The notes: generated by a model from the sequence alone, not told the origin. A DNA stretch of 64,000 bases from Pseudomonas jinjuensis (GCF_900103845.1 NZ_FNIJ01000002.1:386423-450422), one strand, 5' to 3'; numbered from the stretch's first letter, positions 8,177-18,539 are shown. Program-made: numbers and translations.

Positions 8177-10921
8177 ATGAGCAACGATCAGCCCGCGTAC
8201 TTCGCTTATTGGGGCAAGGCATCTCCTGCGCAAGACGTGTCGGCTCGTTATCACCTGCTGGCATTCCACAGTCTCGACGTGGCCGCGTGCGGACAGGTCT
8301 TGCTCGGGTTGCCGCAGTTTTCGTTGCGGCCACTGGCACAGGCGTTGGACTGGTCATTGCCGATGGTCGAACGGCTGTGCGTGTTCTTCCTGGCCTTGCA
8401 CGATCTGGGTAAATTCGCCCGTGCGTTCCAGGGGCTGGTGCCGGAACTGGCGCCTGAACTGGTGCGCAACGATGCCGGCAAGGCCTATAGCCGCCGTCAC
8501 GACACCCTGGGCTGGCTGCTCTGGGCGGAAGAGCTGGCGGGCGCATTTCCGGATGACCGGTTGCCTGTCGCCGACGATGACTTCTGGGCAGCCTGGGTAC
8601 GTGCGGTAGTGGGGCATCACGGCCAACCGCCAGAGGAGGACCAGGGTGGCGGCCTGTTCGGCTTGCCCGTGGCGGATTTCTTCCTGCGAGAGGATTGCCG
8701 GGCTGCCCGGGCATTCGTGGCGGACCTGGCGGATTGGCTGCTCCCGGACGGCATTCCCGAGCCGGGACGGCGGCAGTGCGGAGTGCTGCGTCAGCATGCC
8801 TGGCGCCTAGCCGGATTGGCGGTGCTGGCCGACTGGCTTGGTTCCAGCCAGGCGTCGTTCGCCTACGTGACGCAACCCCGGGACCTGCAGGACTACTGGC
8901 AGTCAACGGCCTTGCCGCAGGCTCGGCAGGCGGTGCAGGGCGCAGGGCTGCAAGCCCAGCCGATTCGCCACTGGCAGCAGCCATTGCAATTGTTCGACTA
9001 TCTGCAGCAGCCCACACCGCTGCAGCGTTATGCCGCCGACGTGGCCCTGGAGGCAGGGCCACAGTTGTTCCTGCTGGAAGACGTGACAGGCGCCGGCAAA
9101 ACCGAGGCCGCGCTTATCCTGGCCCAGCGGCTGATGCAGCAGGGCGTGGCCCATGGGTTGTATTTCGCCTTGCCGAGCATGGCCACCGCCAACCAGATGT
9201 ACCAGCGGGTGGGGCAGGTCTACCGGCGGTTGTACGACGAGCAATCGCAGCCGTCGCTGATTCTCGCCCATGGTGCGCGACAACTGATGGACAGCTTTCG
9301 CCAGAGCATCCTGGAAGCCGGCGGGCAGCCGGCGGACCGCAGCTATGATCCAGGCGACACCTCGGCCACGGCACAATGCAACGCCTGGCTGGCCGACAAC
9401 CGCAAGAAGGCGCTGCTCGCCGAGGTGGGCGTCGGTACCCTGGACCAGGCCCTGTTGGCGGTGCTGCCGGTGCGTCACCAGTCACTGCGCCTGCTGGGAC
9501 TGGCCGGCAAGGTGCTGCTGGTCGACGAAGTGCATGCCTACGACAGCTACATGACCGTGCTGCTGAAAAAGCTGCTGACCGCTCATGCTCGCCAGGGTGG
9601 CAGTGTCATCCTGCTGTCCGCCACCCTGCCGGCGAAGATGCGCGAGGAGTTGCTGGGGGCATATCGCTTCGGCCTGGATGTGGCGCGCGACGACCTGCCG
9701 GTCGAGCGCAGCTACCCCCTGGCGACCCAGGTCGGCCAGCGCATTGCCAGCCATGCTTGCGCGACCCGACCGCAATTGGTGCGCCAGGTACGGGTGAGCG
9801 CCCTGCATGACGAGGAGTCGGTGCTGGCATTGGTCGCTGCGCAGGCTGCCGCTGGGCGCTGTGTCTGCTGGATACGCAATACCGTTGACGACGCCCGCCG
9901 GGCGTTCACTGCATTGGCTCAGCTAGTGCCGGCCGAACGTCTTCTGCTGTTCCATAGCCGCTTCGCCATGGGCCACCGGCTGGATATCGAGGAGCGCGCC
10001 CTGCAGTTGTTCGGCAAGCACTCCAGTGCTGCACAGCGTCAGGGCCGGGTGTTGATAGCGACCCAGGTGGTGGAGCAATCCCTCGATCTGGACTTCGATG
10101 CCATGGTCAGCGATATGGCCCCGATCGACTTGCTGATCCAGCGCGCTGGCCGTTTGCAGCGGCATGCGCGACTAGCCGATGGTTCGCCGGCCGAGGATGG
10201 CATCGAACGGCGGCCAGCTCCGCTCTTGCACCTGCTGTGCCCGGAAGTTGACGAGGAGCCCCCGGCGGATTGGTATGCGGCGCTGTTTCCAAAAGCCTGC
10301 TACGTGTACCCGAATATCGGTCAGCTCTGGCTGGGTGCCAGGGCGTTGCTGCGAGCCGGTTGCATTCGCAGTCCTGGGGACATTGGGCAGTCAGGTGCGG
10401 TGCGAGAGTTGGTGGAGGCGGTCTACGGCGAAGACGCCGAAAAAATCCCTGAAAAACTGCAAAAGGCCACTCAAGAGCAGTTGGGAAAATGCTTGGCCGA
10501 GGAGAGCCAGGCGCATTTCAACGCGCTCAATCTGGAAAAGGGTTATTGCATCGATAGCAGTGCCCGCTGGTACGAAGACTCGCGGGTGCCCACCCGCCTG
10601 GGCGAGGAAAGCCTGACGCTGTACCTGGCCAGGGAGCGGGACGGCGAGCTGCTTCCATTGCTTGAGGGCTTGGCCAATACCTGGGAGCAGTCGGCGGTAC
10701 GCATCGATACGCGCGCGGCTGAGGCCTTGTCCAGCGACTGGCAGCAGCGCTTTTGCGCCGCACTGCACGCCTTGCGCGGCCGCTATCGACTGCTCGAAGA
10801 GCCGGCGTTCGTCCTGCCGCTTATTGTCGACGATGGCGGCAGGCTGCTGGGCAAGGTGGTGGACGAGAAGGGAAGGGAATTGACTCTGCATTACGACCCT
10901 GCCCAGGGGTTGTGTTGGTAA
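8177..10921 (+). CDS. cas3: Type I-E CRISPR helicase-nuclease Cas3
   Basis: 914 aa effector that Cascade recruits to nick, unwind and degrade target DNA. N-terminal HD nuclease: HDLGKF at about 75-80 and later HH in VGHHGQPP. SF2 helicase: Walker A TGAGKTEA near 303, DEVH box near 450 (LLVDEVHAYDSY), motif III SATLP, motif VI QRAGRLQRH. Length and HD-helicase order are normal for I-E. The start is set by GAGGAG five bases before ATG. It is separated from cas8e by a toxin-antitoxin module, which is unusual. Confidence 0.96.
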   Translation: MSNDQPAYFAYWGKASPAQDVSARYHLLAFHSLDVAACGQVLLGLPQFSLRPLAQALDWSLPMVERLCVFFLALHDLGKFARAFQGLVPELAPELVRNDAGKAYSRRHDTLGWLLWAEELAGAFPDDRLPVADDDFWAAWVRAVVGHHGQPPEEDQGGGLFGLPVADFFLREDCRAARAFVADLADWLLPDGIPEPGRRQCGVLRQHAWRLAGLAVLADWLGSSQASFAYVTQPRDLQDYWQSTALPQARQAVQGAGLQAQPIRHWQQPLQLFDYLQQPTPLQRYAADVALEAGPQLFLLEDVTGAGKTEAALILAQRLMQQGVAHGLYFALPSMATANQMYQRVGQVYRRLYDEQSQPSLILAHGARQLMDSFRQSILEAGGQPADRSYDPGDTSATAQCNAWLADNRKKALLAEVGVGTLDQALLAVLPVRHQSLRLLGLAGKVLLVDEVHAYDSYMTVLLKKLLTAHARQGGSVILLSATLPAKMREELLGAYRFGLDVARDDLPVERSYPLATQVGQRIASHACATRPQLVRQVRVSALHDEESVLALVAAQAAAGRCVCWIRNTVDDARRAFTALAQLVPAERLLLFHSRFAMGHRLDIEERALQLFGKHSSAAQRQGRVLIATQVVEQSLDLDFDAMVSDMAPIDLLIQRAGRLQRHARLADGSPAEDGIERRPAPLLHLLCPEVDEEPPADWYAALFPKACYVYPNIGQLWLGARALLRAGCIRSPGDIGQSGAVRELVEAVYGEDAEKIPEKLQKATQEQLGKCLAEESQAHFNALNLEKGYCIDSSARWYEDSRVPTRLGEESLTLYLARERDGELLPLLEGLANTWEQSAVRIDTRAAEALSSDWQQRFCAALHALRGRYRLLEEPAFVLPLIVDDGGRLLGKVVDEKGRELTLHYDPAQGLCW

Positions 10922-10925
10922 TGGC

Positions 10926-10954
10926 TTGCCAATCGCGGATATCGGTTTAAAATG
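10926..10954 (+). promoter_or_regulatory. Sigma-70-like promoter of the intra-cas toxin-antitoxin module
   Basis: TTGCCA at 10926-10931 and TAAAAT at 10948-10953, spaced 16 bp, just after the cas3 stop. The -10 overlaps the left arm of the inverted repeat at 10952-10971, as expected for an autorepressed toxin-antitoxin promoter. Confidence 0.55.
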
Positions 10955-10971
10955 TAGAAACATATCTACAT
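10952..10971. promoter_or_regulatory. Inverted-repeat operator of the intra-cas toxin-antitoxin module
   Basis: ATGTAGA-AACATA-TCTACAT, a perfect 7-bp inverted repeat 12 bases before the antitoxin ATG and overlapping the -10. Phd/YefM antitoxins and their toxin complexes normally bind such sites to repress their own operon. Confidence 0.6.
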
Positions 10972-10983
10972 GCGGGGTGGGCG

Positions 10984-11235
10984 ATGCAAACCATATTGAG
11001 CAGCCGCGAGTTCAACCAGGACACCAGTGGTGCCAAGCGGGCAGCTGATCACGGACCGGTGTTCATCACCGACCGCGGCCGGCCAGCGCATGTCCTGTTG
11101 AGTATCGAGGAGTATCAGCGCCTGACCGCCGGCCCTGGCAGCATCATCGAGCTGCTGGCCATGCCGGGCATCGAGGATATCGAGTTCGAGGCCCCGCGGG
11201 CCGATAGCCTGTCCCGTCCTGCGGACTTTTCCTGA
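10984..11235 (+). CDS. Phd/YefM-family antitoxin within the cas operon
   Basis: 83 aa. The N-terminal half has the Phd/YefM fold pattern: LSSREFNQDTSGAKRAADHGPVFITDRGRPAHVLLSIEEY in order (start of the DNA-binding dimer, then the beta hairpin and helix). The C-terminal tail is acidic and probably disordered until it wraps the toxin. Its TGA overlaps the toxin ATG by one base. It has its own promoter and operator, so it need not depend on cas3 transcription. Not a known Cas protein. Confidence 0.82.
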   Translation: MQTILSSREFNQDTSGAKRAADHGPVFITDRGRPAHVLLSIEEYQRLTAGPGSIIELLAMPGIEDIEFEAPRADSLSRPADFS

Positions 11236-11660
11236 TGTTTGTCCTCGACACCAACGTGGTGTCCGAACTGCGCAAGGCGAAGGCCGGCAAGGCCGACGCC
11301 AACCTCACCAAGTGGGCGCGTGGCCTGTTGCCAGGCCAGTTGTTCATTTCGGCCATCAGCGTGCTTGAGCTGGAAACCGGCGTGCTGTTGGTCGAGCGTC
11401 GCGACCCCGCGCAGGGCGCCATCCTCCGCGCCTGGCTGGACGGTCATGTGCTGCCGGGTTTCGCTGGGCGGGTGCTGCCAGTGGATAGCGCAGTGGCACA
11501 GCGCTGCGCCCGCCTGCACGTGCCCGATCCTCGTGCCGAGCGCGATGCCCTGATCGCGGCGACGGCGCTGGTGCATGGCATGACCGTGGCCACGCGCAAT
11601 GTGAAGGATTTCGAGCCGACCGGAGTGGGATTGCTCAATCCGTGGGAGTTTGCTGGTTGA
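11235..11660 (+). CDS. vapC: PIN-domain (VapC/FitB-type) toxin within the cas operon
   Basis: Predicted Mg-dependent RNase toxin, 141 aa. PIN acidic residues: Asp near 5 (MFVLDTNVVSEL), Glu near 43 (SVLELETG), then acidic positions in AERDALIAATA and Asp in NVKDFEPTG. Most like the FitB branch of VapC. Starts inside the stop of the upstream antitoxin, 95 bases before cas8e. The target RNA is unknown. Confidence 0.85.
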   Translation: MFVLDTNVVSELRKAKAGKADANLTKWARGLLPGQLFISAISVLELETGVLLVERRDPAQGAILRAWLDGHVLPGFAGRVLPVDSAVAQRCARLHVPDPRAERDALIAATALVHGMTVATRNVKDFEPTGVGLLNPWEFAG

Positions 11661-11755
11661 GACATCGGGGCATCCATGCCTTGGCGCAGGACTAGAGTTG
11701 CACCAACACTTGGTTGAGCCAGGAGCCCCTGGCGAGCTGATTGAAGGAGTGCTCG

Positions 11756-13309
11756 ATGGATTTGCTGGCAGCGGAATGGCTCGGCGTGCGCGATGTGGGC
11801 GGTGGGGTTTCGCGTATTGCACTGGGGGAAGTTGGCGGCCAATGCTGGCAGGAGCTCCAGGCCTTGCGCCCTGACTTCCGTGGCGCGCTCTATCAGTTCC
11901 TGATTGGCCTGTTGCAGACCGCCTATGCCCCGCAGGATCTCAATGAATGGCGCGAGCGTTGGCGTAACCCGCCCACGGCTTCCGAACTGGAAGGGGCCTT
12001 TGCGCCCTATCGCGATGCCTTCGTATTGGAGGGTGACGGCCCGGCCTTCATGCAGGATCTGCAACTGCCCGAGGATGCCAACCAGTTGCCGGTGCTCAAC
12101 CTGCTGATCGACGCCGGCTCCGACAGCAACCAGTTCTTCAACAAGCCTGCCGCCGATCATGGTTTGTGCGAGAGCTGCTTCACCCAGGCATTGCTGACCC
12201 TGCAACTCAATGCTCCCCCGGGAGGGCGAGGGACCCGTACCTCGCTACGGGGTGGCGGCCCGTTGACCACCCTGCTGGTGCCGGCCGATCAGCAATCCAC
12301 GCTGTGGCAGAAGCTCTGGCTCAACGTGCTGCCCAAGGACTTTCTCGGCTATCCCGAGGTGGAGACGCGGGGTGATGTCCTGCCCTGGCTGGTTCCCACC
12401 CGCACCAGCGATGCTGGCGGCACTGGCGACACCACGCCGGAAACCGTGCATTCCTTGCAGGCCTACTGGAGCATGCCGCGGCGTATCCGCCTGGATGCCT
12501 CTACCGCCAACCAGGGCGATTGCGCCATCTGCGGGGCCCGTGATGCGCGGCTGATCCGTCACTACCGCACCCGCTACGGCGGCACCAACTATACCGGCGC
12601 CTGGCTGCACCCGTTGACGCCTTACAACCTCGATGCCGAGGGGAAGAAACCGCCGCTGTCGATCAAGGGGCAGCGCGGCGGCATCGCCTATCGCCACTGG
12701 CTGGGGCTGACCCAGGGGCGTGATGACCACCAGCCCGACGCCGCGCGGGTCGTGCGGCACTTCACCCGAAGGATCAAGCATCCGGCGGTGCGCCTGTGGT
12801 GCTTTGGCTATGACATGGACAACATGAAAGCCCGTTGCTGGTACGACAGTACGTTGCCTGTGCATGCGCTCGAGGATGGTTTGCAGGAGACATTCGCCAG
12901 GCAGGTGAGCGCCTTGCTCGATGTCGCCAGCGAAACCGCCGGCATCCTGCACAAGCAGGTCAAGGCCGCCTGGTTCAAACGCCCCGGCGATGCCGGCAGC
13001 GAGCCAGCCATCGGGCAGAGTTTCTGGCAGCGTTCGGAGGCTGATTTCTACGAACTGCTGGAACAGTTGGCTACCAGCGATCTGGAGCGTGAGGCAGCGA
13101 TTGCCCCATTGCACCGACACTGGTTGCTGCAAACCCGTCGCCTGGCTCTGGTGTTGTTCGATGAATGGGCCATGGCAGGCCCCGTCGAGGAGCTGAACCT
13201 GAAACGCATGGTCGAGGCGCGCGCGGCGCTGGGCAAGGAGCTCAATGGTGGCAAGGCGATGAAGCCGCTGTGGAAGATCGTCAACTCTCATCTCAAGGAG
13301 CATGCATGA
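11756..13309 (+). CDS. cas8e: Cascade large subunit Cas8e (Cse1/CasA)
   Basis: 517 aa PAM-recognising subunit that recruits Cas3. The conserved loop GGRGTRTSLRGGGPLTTLL (about residues 155-175) matches the glycine-rich loop of E. coli Cse1, and a CxxC pair occurs in DCAICGARDARLI. The C-terminal third is a helical bundle. ATG 11756 is chosen because AAGGAG precedes it by 6 bases; an in-frame TTG at 11741 lacks that spacing. The stop overlaps cse2 by 4 bases. Confidence 0.94.
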   Translation: MDLLAAEWLGVRDVGGGVSRIALGEVGGQCWQELQALRPDFRGALYQFLIGLLQTAYAPQDLNEWRERWRNPPTASELEGAFAPYRDAFVLEGDGPAFMQDLQLPEDANQLPVLNLLIDAGSDSNQFFNKPAADHGLCESCFTQALLTLQLNAPPGGRGTRTSLRGGGPLTTLLVPADQQSTLWQKLWLNVLPKDFLGYPEVETRGDVLPWLVPTRTSDAGGTGDTTPETVHSLQAYWSMPRRIRLDASTANQGDCAICGARDARLIRHYRTRYGGTNYTGAWLHPLTPYNLDAEGKKPPLSIKGQRGGIAYRHWLGLTQGRDDHQPDAARVVRHFTRRIKHPAVRLWCFGYDMDNMKARCWYDSTLPVHALEDGLQETFARQVSALLDVASETAGILHKQVKAAWFKRPGDAGSEPAIGQSFWQRSEADFYELLEQLATSDLEREAAIAPLHRHWLLQTRRLALVLFDEWAMAGPVEELNLKRMVEARAALGKELNGGKAMKPLWKIVNSHLKEHA

Positions 13310-13950
13310 AAGCCAGGAGCTCCTATCTGGACGAGGCGCAGCGGCAATGGGTGCGCGACTGGTGGGGCGCATTGCAGCCACGCCCGTCGGATGCCTCGTC
13401 ATTATCCCCGATGCTCGCCGGATTGGGCCGTGGTGCGCGAGCCATGCTGCGACGTTGCGCGGATCTCGATGGTTTATTGATGGAGTCGGCCAACCATGTG
13501 CTGGCTCGGCGCCTGATCGAGTTGGATGAGCATAAGACCTGGCGCAGTTTGGCTGATGCAAATGCCTATAGCCATCTGGCGCTGATCGGGGGAGTGCTGG
13601 CACAAGTCAAGGAAGACCTGCGAGACAAACGCAGCCTGGCCTGGCATCTGGGCAACGGCGCGGGCAACGGGCGGCCATCGATGAGCGAGCTGCGCTTCAA
13701 ACGCCTGCAACGAGTCCGCGATCCGGACGACCTCTATCTGCAATGGCGGCGTGCCGTGCAGCTCGCCGATGGCAAGGCCGATGTCGCTCAGTTGGCCGAC
13801 GACCTGCTGGCCTGGCTGATCGAAGGAGAACGGCCCGTCGCCCGCGCCAGCGACGGCGTGAAGTTTCGCTGGGCCTATGACTACTACCTGACCAACCGGG
13901 AACAGGCGGCTGCCGCGGAACCCGAATCCAACAAGGAGTTGACCGCATGA
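13306..13950 (+). CDS. cse2: Cascade small subunit Cse2 (CasB/Cas11)
   Basis: 214 aa, all-helical, present as a dimer along the Cascade belly in known I-E complexes. Family features: N-terminal WVRDWWGAL, central ARAMLRRCADLDGLL and C-terminal FRWAYDYYL. ATGA overlaps join it to both cas8e and cas7e. Slightly longer than the E. coli protein. Confidence 0.9.
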   Translation: MKARSSYLDEAQRQWVRDWWGALQPRPSDASSLSPMLAGLGRGARAMLRRCADLDGLLMESANHVLARRLIELDEHKTWRSLADANAYSHLALIGGVLAQVKEDLRDKRSLAWHLGNGAGNGRPSMSELRFKRLQRVRDPDDLYLQWRRAVQLADGKADVAQLADDLLAWLIEGERPVARASDGVKFRWAYDYYLTNREQAAAAEPESNKELTA

Positions 13951-14981
13951 CGCGTTTCGTCCAGTTGCACCTGCTGATTTCCTATCCGCCGGCCAACCTC
14001 AATCGCGATGATCTTGGCCAGCCCAAGACTGCACGTCTGGGCGGTGTCGAACGCTTGCGGGTTTCATCGCAAAGCCTGAAGCGCGCCTGGCGTACCTCGG
14101 AACTGTTCCAGCAACACCTGGCCGGTAATATCGGGACGCGCACCAAGCGCCTGGGGCGCGAAGCCTTCGATGCCCTGGTCGTGGCGGGCGTGAGTGAAAA
14201 GCAGGCCACTGATTGGGCCGCTCAGATCGCCAAGGTGTACGGCGCGGTGAAGAAGGACAACCCGTTGGAAATCGAACAGTTGGTGCATATCGCCCCTGAG
14301 GAGCGAGCCTCCCTGGATGCGTTGGTGGCGACCCTGGTCGCGGAAAAGCGTGCTCCGGGCGATGAAGAGCTGGACGCGCTGCTGCATGAGCAGACGGCGG
14401 TGGATATCGCCATGTTCGGCCGCATGCTGGCTTCCAGGACTGAGCACAATGGCGATGCGGCGGTGCAGGTGGCCCATGCCATCGGCGTGCATGCTTCGGT
14501 GATCGAGGACGACTACTTCACGGCCGTGGATGACCTCAATCTCAGCGATCCGGGTGCTGCCCACATCGGCGAATCCGGTTTCGCCGCAGCGGTGTTCTAC
14601 CAATACCTGTGCATCGACCGTGACCTGCTGAAGAAGAACCTCGGTGGAGACGAGGAACTCACTCGGAAAACCTTGCGAGCCCTGGTCGAGACCGCACTGA
14701 AAGTCGGCCCCAACGGCAAGCAGAACAGCTTCGCCAGTCGTGCCTACGCACACTACGCCATGGCGGAGAAGGGACCTCAGCAGCCGCGCGCATTGACCCT
14801 GGCATTCGTCAAGCCAGTCAGCGGCGATGACTATGCCAGCGATGCGGTGGTGGCCCTGAAGCGGGTGCGTGACAACATGGACAAGGTCTATGGCGCCTGT
14901 ACCGACAGCCGTTACCAGATCGATGTCCTGCAAGGGGAAGGCAGTGCCGCCGAACTGCTCGATTTCGTCGCAGCGGAGTAA
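13947..14981 (+). CDS. cas7e: Cascade backbone subunit Cas7e (Cse4/CasC)
   Basis: 344 aa RAMP-like protein that polymerises along the crRNA spacer. N-terminal FVQLHLLISYPPANLNRDDLG and VERLRVSSQSLKRAWR are the family signature. The middle holds IGVHASVIEDDYFTAVDDL. Start overlaps the cse2 stop (ATGA); cas5e follows after 3 bases. Confidence 0.94.
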   Translation: MTRFVQLHLLISYPPANLNRDDLGQPKTARLGGVERLRVSSQSLKRAWRTSELFQQHLAGNIGTRTKRLGREAFDALVVAGVSEKQATDWAAQIAKVYGAVKKDNPLEIEQLVHIAPEERASLDALVATLVAEKRAPGDEELDALLHEQTAVDIAMFGRMLASRTEHNGDAAVQVAHAIGVHASVIEDDYFTAVDDLNLSDPGAAHIGESGFAAAVFYQYLCIDRDLLKKNLGGDEELTRKTLRALVETALKVGPNGKQNSFASRAYAHYAMAEKGPQQPRALTLAFVKPVSGDDYASDAVVALKRVRDNMDKVYGACTDSRYQIDVLQGEGSAAELLDFVAAE

Positions 14982-14984
14982 GCC

Positions 14985-15749
14985 ATGACTGAATATCTGC
15001 TGCTACGCCTCTATGGCCCTCTGGCCAGTTGGGGCGAGATCGCGGTGGGCGAGTCGCGGCATTCGGCGGTCCATCCGTCGAAGTCGGCGCTGCTGGGGTT
15101 GCTCGCGGCCGCGCTGGGCGTCGAGCGTGATGACGAGGTGGCTCAGCAGGCATTGGCCCAGGGTTACCGTTTCGGCATCAAGCTGGAATGTATCGGTACG
15201 CCATTGCGCGACTATCACACGGTGCAGTCCGGCGTACCCCCGCGCAAGACGCGCTTCCGCTCGCGACGCCAGGAGCTGGCAGCGGACAAGGTGGGGACTC
15301 TGCTGTCCGCCCGGGAATATCGCTGCGACAGCCTGGCGTTGGTCGCCGTCGAGGCTCTCGACCAAGCTCCGCACTCGCTGGAGAAACTGGCTGAAGCCCT
15401 GCGCCAGCCACATTTTTCCCTGTATCTGGGCCGTAAATCCTGCCCGCTGGCGCTACCCCTGGCTCCACGTGTGCAAGGTGCGGAAAGCCTGCGACAGGTA
15501 CTGGACGAGGTACCTTGGCATTCGCTGCTCGCCCTGCTCGGTCATGACCCGCAGCAGGCCTGGCCGACCCCGACGGATCGTCACGCGTTGCGCCCCGGTC
15601 AGACGCGCTACTACTGGGAAGACGGCATGCAGGCCGGCATGAGCGCGAGCTTCGACAGCGTCCGTCATGATCAGCCGGTGTCGCGTCGACGTTGGCAATT
15701 CGCACCACGCCGCGAACTGGTATTCCTTGCTGGAGGCAAGCAGCCATGA
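14985..15749 (+). CDS. cas5e: Cascade subunit Cas5e (CasD)
   Basis: 254 aa RAMP protein that holds the crRNA 5' handle. Begins MTEYLLLRLYGPLASWGEIAVGESRHS, the Cas5e signature, with HPSKSALLGLLAAALG and REYRCDSLALVAVEA following. The C-terminus reads RRRWQFAPRREL. Overlaps cas6e by 4 bases. Confidence 0.93.
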   Translation: MTEYLLLRLYGPLASWGEIAVGESRHSAVHPSKSALLGLLAAALGVERDDEVAQQALAQGYRFGIKLECIGTPLRDYHTVQSGVPPRKTRFRSRRQELAADKVGTLLSAREYRCDSLALVAVEALDQAPHSLEKLAEALRQPHFSLYLGRKSCPLALPLAPRVQGAESLRQVLDEVPWHSLLALLGHDPQQAWPTPTDRHALRPGQTRYYWEDGMQAGMSASFDSVRHDQPVSRRRWQFAPRRELVFLAGGKQP

Positions 15750-16413
15750 GCCATTATTTTTCCAGGGCTCAACTCGTTGTCCGCCCGCGGGACAGCGAAC
15801 TGTTGCGTAATCTGGCTAGCCATGGCGATGCCTACCGTGACCATGCGCTGGTCTGGCGGCTGTTCCCTGGTGATGGCTTGCCGCGGGACTTCATCTTTCG
15901 CCGCGATCTCGATGCTCTGGGGCGACCGGTCTACTTCATCGTCTCCCGGCGCCCGCCCCAGACCGACTCGGGTTTGCTCCAGGTCCAGAGCAAAGCCTAT
16001 CGACCACAACTGTCCGTGGGCGAATGGCTGCGCTTCGATCTGCGCGCCAACCCCACAATCAGCCGGAAGGTGGAGGGGAAGTCGTCGCGTCGGCATGACG
16101 TGCTGATGGACGCCAAGCGCAGGGCCGGCTCGCCGGTGCAGGTCCAGCAGGCGGTGGATGCCGCCGGCTTGGCTTGGCTGCTCGAGCGGTCGGTGAATTG
16201 GGGGCTGGAGGTGGCGGGCGATAGCGTTCTGCAGAGTGCCTATCAGCAGCATCGCCTGCATCCCAGGGGCAAGCGCATCGAGTATTCATCTCTCGATTAC
16301 CAGGGGTTTGCCCGGGTAGTCGATCCGCAGCGCTTGCAACAGGCCTTGCTTGAGGGGGTAGGGCACGGCAAGGGTTTCGGCTGTGGCCTGTTGCTGGTCA
16401 AACGGGTGAGCTG

Positions 16414-16414
<1 letters not shown>
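15746..16414 (+). CDS. cas6e: crRNA endoribonuclease Cas6e (CasE)
   Basis: 222 aa. Cuts the repeat hairpin to make crRNAs and stays in Cascade. The catalytic region resembles E. coli CasE: SHGDAYRDHALVWRLFPGD at about residues 25-43, containing the candidate active His and Tyr. The C-terminal glycine-rich loop GKGFGCGLLLVKR is typical. Start fixed by the ATGA overlap with cas5e; the last base of its stop is shared with the cas1 start. Confidence 0.93.
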
Positions 16415-17627
<1,213 letters not shown>

Positions 17628-17692
17628 CAAGAAAAGTTGGTAGATTTTTAGCGGACTATTTTTCCTTCTGGAAACAGGTAGTTACGCGAAGA
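17628..17692 (+). promoter_or_regulatory. CRISPR leader
   Basis: The 65 bases between cas2 and the first repeat are AT-rich compared with flanking DNA, with runs such as ATTTTTAG and CTATTTTTCC. The position, cas2-proximal and on the transcribed side of the repeats, fits the I-E leader. I could not find a confident IHF site or promoter. Confidence 0.6.
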
Positions 17693-18027
17693 GTGTTCCC
17701 CGCGCCAGCGGGGATGAACCGGTCCAGAAGGCCGCGGAGGACGCCATTCCAGGGTGTTCCCCGCGCCAGCGGGGATGAACCGCAACGTCGCCCAGTTGGG
17801 CAATAGGTGAGAACCGTGTTCCCCGCGCCAGCGGGGATGAACCAGCACCGGAACACACGGGAGATCCGCCAGTGATGTGTTCCCCGCGCCAGCGGGGATG
17901 AACCGGGCGGCTCGTTCACCAACTCCATCGTAAGTACGTGCTCCCCGCGCCAGCGGGGATGAACCGACCGAGAGCTTCTCGGGCAACCGCCTGCAGTAGT
18001 GTTCCCCGCGCCAGCGGGGATGAACCG
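17693..18027 (+). CRISPR. Type I-E CRISPR array, 6 repeats and 5 spacers
   Basis: 29-bp repeats beginning GTGTTCCCCGCGCCAGC and ending GGGGATGAACCG, at 17693, 17754, 17816, 17877, 17938 and 17999. Spacers: 17722-17753, 17783-17815 (33 nt), 17845-17876, 17906-17937 and 17967-17998 (the others 32 nt). Repeat 3 ends in A instead of G; repeat 5 has T4C. The CCCCGC-GCCA-GCGGGG hairpin is the Cas6e substrate and ATGAACCG would be the 5' handle, so transcription is from the cas2 side. Confidence 0.98.
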
Positions 18028-18152
18028 TTTGCGCATATGTGGAAACTTGCACGGTAAGGCATCAATTTTGCGCGTGGTGAGGCGATCGCGTGGGCCTCTC
18101 GCGCAGTGTGGCGCAAATCTGGTGGCGTAGCGGCGATTTTACGGGGGAGGTG

Positions 18153-18539
18153 TCAGACGAGTTTGATAGCGCCCGGGTAGCGGGCGACAGTTTGGTCTGC
18201 CGTCACCAGCACCATTCCGCCGAGTTGCGCCTGAGCGATCAGGATACGGTCGAAGGGGTCGCCATGGATTTTCGGCAGCTCCGTCGAGGCCATGGCGTGG
18301 TGGCTGTCGATGGCGAGTTCCTGATAGCCGGCGTCCAGCAGTGCCTGGCGGATGACGGGCGCGTCATGCGGGAAGTCCGGGCGGCCACGGCTACGTTTGA
18401 CAGCGATTTCCCACATGCTGGCGGCGCTGAATACCAGCGTGTTGCGGGTGTCCTCGACCAACTGCAGGACGGTTTTCGGCAAGCGTGGATCGTTGCCGGC
18501 GAGCCACAGCAGAATGTGTGTGTCGAGCAGTAGTCTCAC
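18153..18539 (-). CDS. vapC: PIN-domain VapC-type toxin downstream of the array
   Basis: 128 aa predicted RNase toxin. PIN motifs: Asp near 6 (MRLLLDTHILLWLAG), Glu in SAASMWEIAVK, and Asp residues in GDPFDRILIAQA and LVTADQTV. It belongs to the Sll0205-like PIN branch and differs from the toxin inside the cas operon. Overlaps its antitoxin by 4 bases and faces the array. Confidence 0.88.
   Translation of the reverse strand: MRLLLDTHILLWLAGNDPRLPKTVLQLVEDTRNTLVFSAASMWEIAVKRSRGRPDFPHDAPVIRQALLDAGYQELAIDSHHAMASTELPKIHGDPFDRILIAQAQLGGMVLVTADQTVARYPGAIKLV

Noticed and set aside
17648..18116. Minus-strand frames with repeated HPRWRGEH or SPLARGT peptides
   Set aside because: They are translations of the CRISPR repeats and spacers, not genes.
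18028..18152. A sixth spacer and further repeats after repeat 6
   Set aside because: The first 32 bases could be a spacer, but no repeat follows at about 18060 and none is seen until the decayed copy at 19022.
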